Source of the DNA: DATAGF01 sp963819845
GTDB lineage: Bacteria > Actinomycetota > Thermoleophilia > Miltoncostaeales > Miltoncostaeaceae
Direction: 5' to 3'
Length of the DNA: 64,000 nucleotides
NCBI GenBank assembly: GCA_963819845.1
Contig: CAWFXQ010000012.1
Span: 320,991-384,990, forward strand
Made by a program: the position numbers and the translations under genes. Below are positions 15,327 to 25,029 of this stretch, piece after piece (within the stretch, counting starts at the first letter, position 1; every line of letters begins with the position of its first letter). A model generated the notes under the pieces. That model was not told the DNA's origin. It did not search any database and saw only the letters and a program-made list of their open reading frames with translations.

Positions 15327-18113
15327 TTAAGGGAATTGGGTGCGTTGGGCGCGCCGAGTCGCCCGGGCCTCGGCGACCAGGTCGGCCAGCTCGTCGGCCA
15401 GCTGCGCCCGGTCGGCGGCCCGGGCCGCCCGCACCCGAAGGGCGTCGAGCCGCGCCCGCCCCTCCTCGTCGAGCTCCCCCACCGCGTCGGCCTCCTCGTA
15501 GCGGGCCACCCGCTCGGCGAGGGCCCGGAGCCGGTCCCACAGCTCGTCGGCGACGGCTCCGGAGCGGTCGTCGGGCCGGGTCACGCCCCGGCGGGCTCCG
15601 GCGGCGGCTCGGGCCCGCCGGGCGCCTGCCCCCCGGCGGCCGCGGCGCGCGGGCGCCGGCGCCGGCGGCGGCGCCGGCGGGCGGGGGGCGCCGCCCCGTC
15701 GGGACCCGCCTCGCCCTCGCGCCGCTCCTCGCGCCGCTCGGGCTGCGGCCGCCGCCTCCGCGCCCGCCGCGGGCGCGCCCTCGGAGCCCGGCGCGGCGCG
15801 CAGGCGCCGGCGGCGGCGGCGGCGGCGCGGCGCGGCGGCGCCCTCCTCGCCCGCGGCCCGCTTGCGCGGCTCGCCCACGCCCACGGCGTCGGGCTCCGGC
15901 AGCCGCGGGAAGCGGGCGCGCAGCGCGTTGTAGGCCCGCCGCGAGAGGAGCGCCTTGGGCTGCATCGCGCCCACCGCGGCCCGCAGCGCCCGCCGGGCGT
16001 CGGGGCTGGACAGGTCGAGGGCGTCGAGGTGGCCGCGCAGCTTCGCCCACCCGCCGGCCGCGGCGGCCGCCCGGCCCGCGAGGCGCAGGTGCTCGCTGCG
16101 CGCGGGCACGTCGCCGGGGCCGAGCATCACCAGGAGCCGGGCGGCCTGGCCCAGGCGCAGGGCGTCCGGGTCGTCGGGCGGGACCGGGTCGGGGGGCGGC
16201 TCGCCGGCCGCGCGCAGCCACAGGCCGATCAGCGCGAGCTCGCCCCCGTTCGAGATGAGGTGGTGCGCCTCCCAGGCGGCGATCCGGGCGACCTCCTGGT
16301 TGCGGCCGGGGCGCGCGTTGTCGGCGAGCGCCCGGGACACGTCCCAGGCCCAGCTCGGCGCCCAGACCGAGGCCTCGTCGAGGGCCGACCAGCGCCGGCG
16401 GCGGTCGCCCGAGCGCCCCAGCTGCTCGAGGGTCGCCAGGCGCTCCCACTTGCCCGACTGGTCGGCGTGCCACCACAGCGCCCGCAGCCTCTCGCGCGAG
16501 GTCATCCGCAGGCGGTCGAGCACCCGGCGCGGAACGTCGTCGGGCAGCGCCCGGCGCAGGTCGGGCTGCACCAGCAGCGCCGTCGCCCAGGCCCGCCACA
16601 ACGGCTGGTCGGCGCCGTCGGTGAGGCGGCGCGCCACGAGCCCGCTGAGCGCCCACCAGGGCACGGCGGCGAGGGGGTCCACGCCGGCGGTCACCCGCTC
16701 GATCAGCTCGTCAACCGTGACGTCGCGGCCCGCGGCCTCGACCCACTCCTCCATCAGCGTCACCGGCAGGAGGGCGGGATCGGCGTCGCGCCACCCGCCG
16801 TCGGCCAGCCCGGCGGCGATCAGGCCGGGCGCGGCGGCCGGGTTGACCAGCTTGGCCGAGCCGTCGTCCTGGTCGGCCAGGAGCGCCGCCGCCTTCGCGA
16901 GCTTGCCGCGCTCGCCGGTCTCGGGGGGCCCGGCGACCCGGCCGAGGGGCTTGTACCAGCCGAGGCCGAAGACGTCGTGGCTGGTCTGCACGCCCATCGG
17001 GTCGCCGACGGGCAGGAACTCGACCGACACGGCCTCCTTGTCGGGCGCGGGGCGCATCACGCGGCCCAGGCGCTGCACGAACACGCGCTCGGAGGTCGTG
17101 GGGGCCAGGTGCATGACCACCGAGGCCCGCGTCTCATCCCAGCCCTCGGTGAGCAGGTCGGCGTTGCAGAGCACGTCGATGCGCTCGGACGCGAAGTCGA
17201 ACAGCACGCGCTGCAGCTCGCGGGCCGGGGTCTGGCCCGACACGGCCGCCGCGCGCACCCCCCGGGCGGTGAGCTCCTCGGCCAGGGCGTGGGCCTGCGC
17301 GACGGTGGCGGTGTAGGCCACGCCGGCCAGCTTGAGCGGGGCGAAGTGCTCATCCCACACCTCGGCGCAGGCGCGATGCCACTTGGCCCGGTCGAGCGCC
17401 CGGCCCAGGGAGGCCTGGTCGAAGTCGCCGCGCACCCGGGCGACGTCGGAGAGGTCAACCGAGCGCTCGACGCGGAGCGACCGCAGCGGGCAGAGGATGC
17501 CGCGCTCGATCGCCGAGAGCCGGTCGAGGGTGGTCGCGACCGGCCCGAACACCTGCTCGACGTGCCCGGTCGTCGTGGCGCCGGTCGCCGTGAAGCCCAC
17601 CACCACGGCGTTCACGGCCCGGTCGAGCATCTTGCGCGTCTGCGCCCCGAGGGTCGTGTGGGCCTCGTCGCAGATCAGGAGCGTCACCGACTCCCAGTCC
17701 ATGCGCTCCTGGTGGCGCAGGGCCGCCTGATAGGTGCAGATCGCGACGCCGCTCTTGCCGGCCGAGTCGGGCCCCTCGGGGTGCGACTCGACGGCGGGGA
17801 AGTGCCGGGCCAGGCCGGCGCCGGTCTGCTCGGCGAGGTTGCGCCGGGGCACCAGCACCAGGGTGCTGCCCCCGAGGGCCGCCGCGAGGGCCAGGAACAT
17901 CACCGTCTTGCCCGATCCGGTCGGCGCGTCCACCCAGGTGCGCGTCGCACCGTGGGAGAGGCGCGAGGCGAGCTCGTCGAGGGCCTCGAGCTGGTGCTCG
18001 CGCAGCACCACGTCCGGCCAGGCCGCGGCGGGGTCGGCCAGCGCGCGCGACAGGGCCTCGCCGGGCGGGGCCGGGGCGGTCGGTTCGGTCGTGGGATGCG
18101 GTCCGTCGGGCAT
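15327..18113 (-). CDS. DEAD/DEAH-box helicase (type III restriction Res-subunit-like)
   Basis: 928 aa from ATG 18111-18113. The superfamily 2 motor has motif I APTGSGKTVM, motif II CDEAHTT (DEAH), motif III FTATGA, and motif VI VQRLGRVMRP. A roughly 300-residue accessory region of unknown function follows. The last about 200 residues are very Arg/Ala-rich and low in complexity (about 15580-15860). In another frame this stretch gives a more protein-like Glu/Arg tail ending at TGA 15581-15583. That stop overlaps a GTG (15582-15584) that could start a separate 85-aa coiled-coil protein ending at 15327. The tail is therefore uncertain. No methyltransferase is next to it, so a restriction role is unlikely. 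Confidence 0.85.
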   Translation of the reverse strand: MPDGPHPTTEPTAPAPPGEALSRALADPAAAWPDVVLREHQLEALDELASRLSHGATRTWVDAPTGSGKTVMFLALAAALGGSTLVLVPRRNLAEQTGAGLARHFPAVESHPEGPDSAGKSGVAICTYQAALRHQERMDWESVTLLICDEAHTTLGAQTRKMLDRAVNAVVVGFTATGATTTGHVEQVFGPVATTLDRLSAIERGILCPLRSLRVERSVDLSDVARVRGDFDQASLGRALDRAKWHRACAEVWDEHFAPLKLAGVAYTATVAQAHALAEELTARGVRAAAVSGQTPARELQRVLFDFASERIDVLCNADLLTEGWDETRASVVMHLAPTTSERVFVQRLGRVMRPAPDKEAVSVEFLPVGDPMGVQTSHDVFGLGWYKPLGRVAGPPETGERGKLAKAAALLADQDDGSAKLVNPAAAPGLIAAGLADGGWRDADPALLPVTLMEEWVEAAGRDVTVDELIERVTAGVDPLAAVPWWALSGLVARRLTDGADQPLWRAWATALLVQPDLRRALPDDVPRRVLDRLRMTSRERLRALWWHADQSGKWERLATLEQLGRSGDRRRRWSALDEASVWAPSWAWDVSRALADNARPGRNQEVARIAAWEAHHLISNGGELALIGLWLRAAGEPPPDPVPPDDPDALRLGQAARLLVMLGPGDVPARSEHLRLAGRAAAAAGGWAKLRGHLDALDLSSPDARRALRAAVGAMQPKALLSRRAYNALRARFPRLPEPDAVGVGEPRKRAAGEEGAAAPRRRRRRRRLRAAPGSEGAPAAGAEAAAAARAARGAARGRGGSRRGGAPRPPAPPPAPAPARRGRRGAGARRARAAAGARRGVTRPDDRSGAVADELWDRLRALAERVARYEEADAVGELDEEGRARLDALRVRAARAADRAQLADELADLVAEARATRRAQRTQFP

Positions 18114-18366
18114 CTCGTTCCGGCCTGCCGGGCACGCGAGTGCCGTCGGAGGCCGCGGGCCTTCTCGGTCGCGCGTCCAATGAGTGGGACGCCGGCGTGG
18201 GAGCAGCCCCCGGGGACGCCGGCAGCGCGGGCAGCGCGACCTGCGCGCAACCATAGCACCGGGCCCGGCGGGCGCCAGCGTGCCCGATCAGCCGTATCGC
18301 CCGTGCCGACCGCGGCACCGGCTAGCATCGCCAGCGGTCCTGCACCCCAAACGTCCCTGGCCCGAG

Positions 18367-18933
18367 ATGGCATCCGACCCCGACACCGCCTCACCCGACC
18401 GCGCCCCCGGCGGACGCGCGTGGCTGCGCCCGCTCGCCCTCGTGATCTCATGCCTGGTCATCGGCTTCATCGCCGGCTGGGTGCTGCGCGGCGACGACGG
18501 CCCGGCGACGGTGCTGGCGCCGCCCCCGCCCGACTCCGCCGGCGGCGGCGCGGCGACGACGGGCGGCACAACCACGGCGCCGCCCACGACCACCACGGCC
18601 CCGGCGACCACAACGGCCGAGCAGGAGCCGACCGCGCCGCCGGCGCGCGACCAGATCCGCCTCGCAGTGCTGAACGCGACCGACGTCCAGGGCGCGGCCG
18701 GGCGCACGGCCGACGAGGCCGAGAGCCTCGGCTACACGGGGGTGACGACGGGGAACGCGCCCACGACCACCGACCCGACCACGGTCTACTACCGGGAGGG
18801 CCAGCAGGCGGCGGCCGACCGCGTCGCCGCCGACCTGCAGGTCGGCCAGGTGACCGCGCTGCCGGCGTCGGGCGCCCTCGCCGCGGCGGCTCCCGCCGAG
18901 GCGCAGGTCGTGCTCATCATCGGCCCCGGCTAG
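18367..18933 (+). CDS. LytR C-terminal-domain membrane protein
   Basis: 188 aa from ATG 18367. A short cytoplasmic N-terminus precedes one TM helix (about residues 22-40). A Thr/Pro-rich extracytoplasmic linker with repeated TTT/APP follows, then a LytR_C-like domain of about 90 residues starting at IRLAVLNATDVQGAAGRTA. This domain is found after LCP phosphotransferase domains and as a stand-alone cell-wall protein in actinobacteria; no LCP catalytic domain is present here. It is divergent from the helicase, with about 250 nt between the two starts. Confidence 0.8.
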   Translation: MASDPDTASPDRAPGGRAWLRPLALVISCLVIGFIAGWVLRGDDGPATVLAPPPPDSAGGGAATTGGTTTAPPTTTTAPATTTAEQEPTAPPARDQIRLAVLNATDVQGAAGRTADEAESLGYTGVTTGNAPTTTDPTTVYYREGQQAAADRVAADLQVGQVTALPASGALAAAAPAEAQVVLIIGPG

Positions 18934-18989
18934 CTCTCCGCGGGAGCGGCGGGGCCGCGCGGCGGCGCGGGATCGGGTAGTACCCCGCC

Positions 18990-21430
18990 ATGAGCGCGCC
19001 CGCGATCGGGGTCCGGATCCCGCAGTACGGCTCCGGGTGGACCCGACGTGCGCGACTTCGCCCTGCGCGCCGAGCGGCTCGGCTTCGACGCGCTCTGGGC
19101 CAACGACCATCTGCAGTCGCCCGGCCGCCGCAAGGACGAGCCGGCCTTCGACGCCCTCACCACCCTGGCGGCCCTCGCGGCGCTGACGCGCCGGCCGCGG
19201 CTCGGCGTGGCCGTGCTCGCGGCGAGCTACCGGCCGGCGCCGCTCGCGGCCAAGATGGCGACGGTCCTCGATGTCATCTCCGGCGGCCGCCTCATCGTCG
19301 GGCTGGGGACCGGCTCCGACGTCGCCGAGCACCGCGCCTACGGCGTGCCGTTCGGCACGCCCGCCGATCGCACGGCGGGGGTGCGGACCGCGCTGGCGGT
19401 GATGCGGGCGATGTTCGACGACCCGGGCGGCGCCGACGTGCCCGGCGCCCTCGAGCGCGCCCCCAACCTGCCCGCCCCTGCCCAGGCCGGCGGCCCCCCG
19501 ATCCTGCTCGCCGCCCACGGCCCGCGGCTGCTGCGGCTGGCCGGGCGGGCGGCCGACGGCATCGTGGCGGCGTTCGCCGGTCCCGAGCTCGTGGCGGAGC
19601 GCCTCGCGATCGCCGACGCCGCCCGCCGCGAGGCCGGGCGGCCGCCGCTGCGCTGCGCCCTCTACACCTTCGCCCTGCCGGTGCCGAGCCTCCGCGAGGC
19701 CCGGGCCTGGCTGCGGCCGGAGGCCGACTTCCTCGGCACGACCCCCTCGGCCCTGCTGCGCTGGCTGAGGACCACCGGCATCGTCGCGCCGCCGGCTGAG
19801 CTGGCCGGGGAGCTGCGGCGGCTCGGCGAGGCCGGCGTCACCGACGCGGCGCTGGTGCTGCCGTCGCGGGTGCCGCCCGAGGCGCTCGACGCCCTCGCCG
19901 AGGCCGTCCTGCCGGGCCCGCCGGCGCCGCGGCCGGGGCCCGCGCGGCCCGCGCCGGCCGGCGGGAACCTGGTCGGGCTCCTGGTGGAGCGCCACGCGGC
20001 CGGGGCGCTCGCGCAGGCGGAGGCCGCGGTCGACGAGTCGGGCGCCTGGACCTTCGCCGAGCTGTCGGAGGCGGCCGCCCGGGCGGGCGGGGCGCTGCGC
20101 GAGGCCGGCGCGCGCCGCGGCGACCGGGTGGCCCTGGCGCTGCGGGACGGGCGGCCGTGGCTCGCCGCCTTCCTTGGCGCGGCCCGCATCGGCGCCGTGG
20201 CGGTGCCGGTCGACCCGGCCGCCGGCCCGGAGCGCCTGGCCGAGATCATCGACGACTGCGAGCCGGCCGTGGCGGTGGCCGAGCCCGGCACCGCCGTGCC
20301 GGGCGCGGTCGCGATCCCCCCGGAGGCGCTCGCCGCCGGCCCCCCGGCGCCGGTCGCCCCGGTGCACCCGGAGGACCTGGCCTACCTCGTCTACTCGTCC
20401 GGCTCCACCGGACGGCCCAAGGGCGCCATGCACGCCCATCGCGACATGCGGACCGGCGTCGAGACCTACGCGCGCGAGGTCCTCGCCCTCGGCCCGGGCG
20501 ACCGCTGCCACTCGGCGGCCCGCCTCTTCACCTCGCTCGGGTTCGGCAACGGGTTCTTCCGGGTGCTCGGGCGGGGCGCGACGGCCGTCCTCGCGGGCGT
20601 CATGCCGAGGCCGCGCGCCGTCCTGGCCACCGTCGCCCGCGAGCGGGTGACCGTGCTGACCGGCGTGCCGACGTTCTGGGCCCAGGTCGCCCGCTTCCTC
20701 GAGCGCCATCCCGACCCCGGGGCGCTGTCGACCGTGCGCCTGGCGGTCTCCTCGGGCGACAGCCTGCCGCCGGCCGTCGCCGCGCGCCTGCGCGAGGTCG
20801 CCGGCCTCGAGCTGGTCGAGGGGCTCGGGTGCTCGGAGTGCTCGAACGTGGTGATCTCGACGCGCCCGGGCGAGCCGATGCCCGGCACCATCGGGCGGGC
20901 GGTGGGCGGGCGTCGACATCCGCCTCGCCGACGACGAGGGCCTGCCGGTGGAGCCGGGGAGCCCGGGCCGGCTCTGGATCCGCAGCGAGTCGAACACGAG
21001 CGGCTACTGGCGGCGCGCCGCCGAGACGCGCGAGGTGGTGTTCGGCCCCTGGCTGCGGATGGGCGACGTGCTGAGCGAGAGCGACGGCGTCTACCGGCAC
21101 CTGGGCCGGGCCGACGACCTGTTCAAGGTGGACGCGGCGCTTCGTGAGCCCGGTCGAGGTGGAGGCCGCCCTGGTCGCCCACGGCGCCGTGGCCGAGGCC
21201 GCGGTGGTGGGGCGGCCCGACGACCGACGGCCTGCTGCGGCCGGCCGCGTTCGTGGTGCTGGCGCCGGGGGCCGGGGCCGGCGACGCCCTGGCCGCGGAG
21301 CTGCGCCGGCACGTCGCCCGGGCCCTGGCGCCGCACCAGGCGCCCCAGACCGTCACCGCCGTCGACGCCCTTCCGCGCCTGCCGTCCGGGAAGCTGGACC
21401 GTCGGCGCCTGCGCGGGGCTGAGCGCCCGC
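18990..21430 (+). pseudogene. Luciferase-like monooxygenase fused to AMP-forming acyl-CoA ligase, frameshifted
   Basis: Read through its frameshifts, this gives one polypeptide of about 810 aa. The N-terminal 310 residues are an LLM-class (F420/FMN) oxidoreductase: VRIPQYG, then LGFDALWANDHL and SGGRLIVGLGTG. From about residue 325 an adenylate-forming ligase follows, with the P-loop YSSGSTGRPKGA, GLGCSECSN, the hinge region and the catalytic Lys in LPSGKLDRR; it is most like benzoate-CoA ligases. The domain junction lies in one uninterrupted frame. Single-base insertions break the frame near 19040, 20908, 21139 and 21229, and the 3' end is blurred. This is either a real pseudogene or a sequence error. 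The 3' end (about 21430) is approximate. Confidence 0.75.
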
Positions 21431-22291
21431 GAGGAGCCGCGCCCCTGCGCCGAGAGGAAGTCCAGGAGGAGGTCGGTGACCCTGTCGGGGGCCTCCTGCT
21501 GCACCCAGTGGCTCACGCCGGGCAGCAGCTCGACGCGCAGCGGGCCGGTGACGGTCGCCGCCGAGCGCTCCAGCAGCAGCGGGTCCATGTAGGCGTCGGC
21601 CTCGCCCCAGATGATCATGGTCGGGACGGGGATCGCGGGCGGGTCGGGCGGGTCGCGAAGCCACGAGGCCGGCGGCATGTTGGCCCGGTAGTAGTTCAGG
21701 GCCGCGGTGAGCGCGCCGTCGCGCCGGAGGGCGTCGACGAAGACCTCGCGGTCCTCGGGCGGGGAACGCGCCGGGCGCCGCGGTGCCGAAGACGAAGGCG
21801 CGCAGGTTGGCGAAGTCGTCGTCCGAGAGCCAGGCCTCGGCCACGCCGGGGAACTGGAAGAGCAGCATGTACCAGCTCTTGGCCTGCTGGGCGCGGTCCT
21901 CGCGGCGCAGCCGCGCCGACACGGGCCCCTGGGGGGCGTTCAGGATCGTCAGCGAGCCGGACCATCTCGGGCCGGCTCGCCCGCCAGCCCCCAGGCGAGG
22001 CAGCCGCCCCAGTCGTGGCCGACGACGTGGGCGCTCTCGTGGCCGAGGGCCCGGATGAGCCCGGCGACGTCGCCCACCAGCGCCGGCGCCGCGTAGGCCT
22101 CGACCGCCGCCGGGCGGTCCGAGCCGCCGTAGCCGCGCAGGTCGGGGGCGACGGCGTGGTAGCCGGCCTCGGCCAGCGCCGGGAGCTGGTGCCGCCACGA
22201 GTGGCGACAACTCGGGGAAGCCGTGCAGCAGCACGACCGGCTCGCCGGCCGGGTCGCCGGCCTCGGCCACCGCCAGCCGCACCTCCCCCAC
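21420..22291 (-). pseudogene. Alpha/beta hydrolase (epoxide hydrolase-like), frameshifted
   Basis: About 290 aa when corrected. It starts at GTG 22289-22291 just after the sthA stop. The N-terminus AVAEAGDPAGEPVVLLHGFPEL carries the oxyanion HGFP motif. The lid region has SWYMLLFQFPGVAEAWL, typical of epoxide hydrolases. The acid lies in MIIWGEADAYMDP, and the catalytic His in LPGVSHWVQQEAPDRV. Three single-base shifts, near 22207, 21957 and 21767, interrupt it. The nucleophile segment reads GHDWGGCLAW across frames (22000-22050), i.e. Asp as in epoxide hydrolases. The 3' end overlaps the convergent fusion gene and is approximate. Confidence 0.7.
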
Positions 22292-22313
22292 GTCGATGCG
22301 CCGCTTGCGCGCC

Positions 22314-23724
22314 TCAGTCAGAGAGCGCCTCCTCGAGGCTCGCGAGCCGGTTGACGGCGTCGAACGCCGCGACCTTGTAGGCCTCGGCGAGGGTCGGGTA
22401 GTTGAAGACCGCGTCGACGAGGTAGTCGACCCGGCCGCCCAGGGCCATCGCCGTCTGGCCGATGTGGATCAGCTCCGTGGCGCCGGGGCCGAAGGCGTGG
22501 ACGCCGAGCAGGGTGCGGTCCTTGGCGTGCACCATGAGCTTCAGCATCCCGTGGGTGTCGCCCAGGATCTGCCCGCGCGCGAGCTCGCGGTAGCGCGAGA
22601 CGCCCACCTCGTAGGGCACGCCGGCCTCGGTGAGCTCGGCCTCGTTGCGCCCCACGAAGCTGATCTCGGGGATCGCGTAGATGCCGAAGGGCAGGACGTT
22701 GTCCGACAGCGTCTCGCCGGAATGCCCGAAGGCGTCGAGGGCGGCCACCCGGCCCTGCTCGGCCGATGAGGAGGCGAGGCTGGGGAAGCCGATCACGTCG
22801 CCGACGGCCCAGATGTGGTCGACCGCGGTGCGGTAGGTGTCGCCGACCTCGAGCTGGCCGTGCTCGGTGGCGGCCAGTCCGGCCGCCTCCAGGCGCAGCT
22901 CGTCGACGGCGCCCCGCCGGCCCGCCGAGTAGAGGACCACGTCGGCGGCGATCATCTTCCCGCTCTCCAGCCGCGTGACCGTGCCCGACGGGGTGCTCCT
23001 CCACCGCGACCACCTTCTCGCCGACCCTCAGGCTCAGGCGCCGGTCGCGCAGGTAGAAGAGCAGGGCCTCGACGATCTCCCGGTCGCAGAACGACAGCAC
23101 CTCCGGGCGCCCGTCGATCAGCGTCACCTTGCAGCCGAGCGCGGTGAACATCGACGCGTACTCGACGCCGATCACGCCGGCGCCGACGACCACCATGGTG
23201 TCGGGGATCTCGCGCAGGTGCAGGATGCCGTCGGAGTCGAGGATGGTCTTCTCGTTGAACGCGACGCCCTCGGGCCGGCTGGGCCGCGAGCCCGGCGCCA
23301 GGATCACCCGCTCGGCCGTGACGACGCGCTCGCCGTCCGGCGAGGCCACCCTCAGCTCGCCCGGCGCCGCGAAGGCGGCGGTGCCCTCCACCAGGGTCAC
23401 GTGGTTGCGCATGATCTGGTCGCGGACGACGTTGCGCTCGCGCTCGATCACCTGCTCCATGCGCCGGCGCAGGTCGTCGAAGGTGAGGTCGGCCTTCACC
23501 CGGAAGGCCTGGCCGTAGATGTCGCGCTGGCCCAGGCCGGTGAGGTAGAGGATCGCCTCGCGCAGGGTCTTGCTCGGGATGGTCCCGGTGTTCGTCGACA
23601 CCCCGCCGAGCATGCCGCCGCGGTCGATGACCACCGTGCGGCGGTGCAGCTTGGCGGCCTGCATGGCGGCCTTGTGCCCGCCGGGACCCGACCCGACGAT
23701 CGCCAGCTCGTAGTCCGCGCCCAC
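22314..23724 (-). CDS. sthA: Soluble pyridine nucleotide transhydrogenase, one frameshift
   Basis: About 470-aa flavoprotein that interconverts NADH/NADPH pools. The sequence follows the mycobacterial SthA type: FAD motif GSGPGGHKAA, NAD(P) motif VVGAGVIGVEYASMF, and C-terminal ALGGRVDYLVDAVFNYPT. At the usual disulfide site it reads GGVSTNTGTIPSK, so both redox cysteines of dihydrolipoamide dehydrogenases are absent. One extra base near 22990 shifts the frame (23724 to about 22990 in one frame, the rest to TGA 22314-22316 in another). Otherwise it is fully conserved, which suggests a sequencing error or a very recent mutation. Confidence 0.9.
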
Positions 23725-23733
23725 GCTCCGAAC

Positions 23734-24414
23734 CTACACGGGCGGGCGCGGCTCCAGCTCCCGTCGGCGCAGGCGCCGCCGCGCGTAGACCAGGAGCGCC
23801 GCCACGACCGCGGCGGCGGCGGCGAGGGCGATCAGCAGGGCGACCGGCACCATCCCCTCGGCGAGGCCGGTGCCGACCGCGTCGCCGCCGACGACGTAGA
23901 GCACGGTGCCGGGGACGATGCAGACGGCGGTCCAGAGCGCGTAGGTGCGGAAGGGCACCCGCGTGAGCCCGAAGGCGTAGTTGAGGAGGCTGAACGGGAT
24001 CACCGGGACGAGGCGCGCCAGCGCGACCGACGCCGCCCCGTGCTCGGCCGCCAGCCCCTCGACCCGGGCGGCGCCGGGGTGGCCCTCGAGCCAGGCCGCG
24101 GCGGCGGCGCGGGCGAAGCGGCGCGAGATCAGGAAGGCGATGCAGGCCCCGGCGGTGGCCGCGACGACCACGATCGCCGTTCCCAGGACCGCGCCGAAGA
24201 GCGCCCCCGCCGCGACGGTGAGCAGCGACGCCGGGACCGCGGCGACCACCGCCACGACGTAGAGCGCGATGAACGCGAGCGGCCCGAGGGCCCCGAGGTC
24301 GTCGATGCCGTCGCGCAGGTCGGCGAGCCGCTCCCCCAGCCCCAGCGCCACCGCGATGGCCAGGGCGCCGACCACGAGCGCCACGAGGGCGGCCAGCCTT
24401 GCGCGGGGGGGCAT
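23734..24414 (-). CDS. TVP38/TMEM64-family (VTT domain) membrane protein
   Basis: About 226 aa from ATG 24412-24414; an in-frame start nine codons upstream would overlap the divergent promoter. Five to six hydrophobic helices. The VTT/SNARE-associated core is visible: GALFGAVLGTAIVVVAAT, then RLVPVIPFSLLNYAFGLTR and PGTVLYVVGGD. The family includes DedA-like lipid scramblase or flippase proteins; the substrate is unknown. It is divergent from the deazaflavin reductase with about 20 nt between starts, so the two share a promoter region. Confidence 0.85.
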   Translation of the reverse strand: MPPRARLAALVALVVGALAIAVALGLGERLADLRDGIDDLGALGPLAFIALYVVAVVAAVPASLLTVAAGALFGAVLGTAIVVVAATAGACIAFLISRRFARAAAAAWLEGHPGAARVEGLAAEHGAASVALARLVPVIPFSLLNYAFGLTRVPFRTYALWTAVCIVPGTVLYVVGGDAVGTGLAEGMVPVALLIALAAAAAVVAALLVYARRRLRRRELEPRPPV

Positions 24415-24434
24415 TCCCCGACCATGATGCCCCC

Positions 24435-24833
24435 GTGGCATACCTGGCGCCAGCGTGGTTCACCCGCAAGGTCTTCAACCCCCTCGCGATGCGCCTCGGG
24501 ATCATGGGCTCGGAGGAGCTCATCGTGCCCGGGCGGCGCAGCGGGCGGCCCCTCCGCGTGCCGGTGATCCCCGTGGACCACGACGGCGCCCGCTACCTGG
24601 TGTCCACCCGGGGCGAGTCGGACTGGGTGAGGAACCTCCGGGCCGCCCGTGGCGGCGAGCTGCACCGGCGCGGCCGGGTCCACCGGTTCGCCGCCGACGA
24701 GATCGCGGTCGGCGACCGGCCGCCCGTCATCGACGCGTACCGGGCGAAGGTGGGCCGTGAGGTGGAGCGCTACTTCGCCAAGCTGCCCGACCCGGCCGAC
24801 CACCCGGTCTTCCTGCTCGACGTCGAGGCCTGA
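24435..24833 (+). CDS. Nitroreductase/deazaflavin (F420)-dependent oxidoreductase, Ddn family
   Basis: 132 aa from GTG 24435. A split beta-barrel flavin-binding fold is suggested by ELIVPGRRSGRPLRVPVIPV, then ARYLVSTRGESDWVRNLRAA, which matches the F420-dependent quinone/nitroreductase family of actinobacteria. The family reduces quinones or related electrophiles with F420H2. Length is normal and no signal peptide is present. Together with the LLM domain upstream this suggests the organism makes F420, but no biosynthesis gene is in the window. Confidence 0.85.
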   Translation: MAYLAPAWFTRKVFNPLAMRLGIMGSEELIVPGRRSGRPLRVPVIPVDHDGARYLVSTRGESDWVRNLRAARGGELHRRGRVHRFAADEIAVGDRPPVIDAYRAKVGREVERYFAKLPDPADHPVFLLDVEA

Positions 24834-24875
24834 CGCGGCGCTCAAGTCGGCGGGGCTGCGGCCGAAACATCGGTC

Positions 24876-25004
24876 GTGGCCACCCGAGTGCTCATCGTCG
24901 TCCTCATCGCCCTCGTGGCCGCGGGCCTGAACCTGCTCGCGACCCGCGCCGACGCGTCGGCCCCGCCCGCCTCCGGCTCCGCGCTGGTCCGCTCGACCTC
25001 CTGA
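24876..25004 (+). CDS. Small membrane/secreted peptide
   Basis: 42-codon frame from GTG 24876 to TGA 25002-25004. The N-terminus is a clear hydrophobic segment (VATRVLIVVLIALVAAGLN) followed by a short Ala/Pro/Ser tail. Codon third positions are almost all G or C, as in neighbouring real genes. It sits between the reductase and zur, all in the same direction. No similarity is recognised, and it could equally be a fortuitous frame. Confidence 0.4.
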   Translation: MATRVLIVVLIALVAAGLNLLATRADASAPPASGSALVRSTS

Positions 25005-25029
25005 GCGGGCCGCCGTACCCTTAGGGGCG

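Noticed and set aside
15327..18113. Restriction-modification system
   Set aside because: The helicase resembles Res subunits, but no methyltransferase or nuclease gene is adjacent.
15066..18980. 1304-codon plus-strand open frame
   Set aside because: It lies opposite the helicase, has no domain motif and a composition typical of antisense frames in high-GC DNA.
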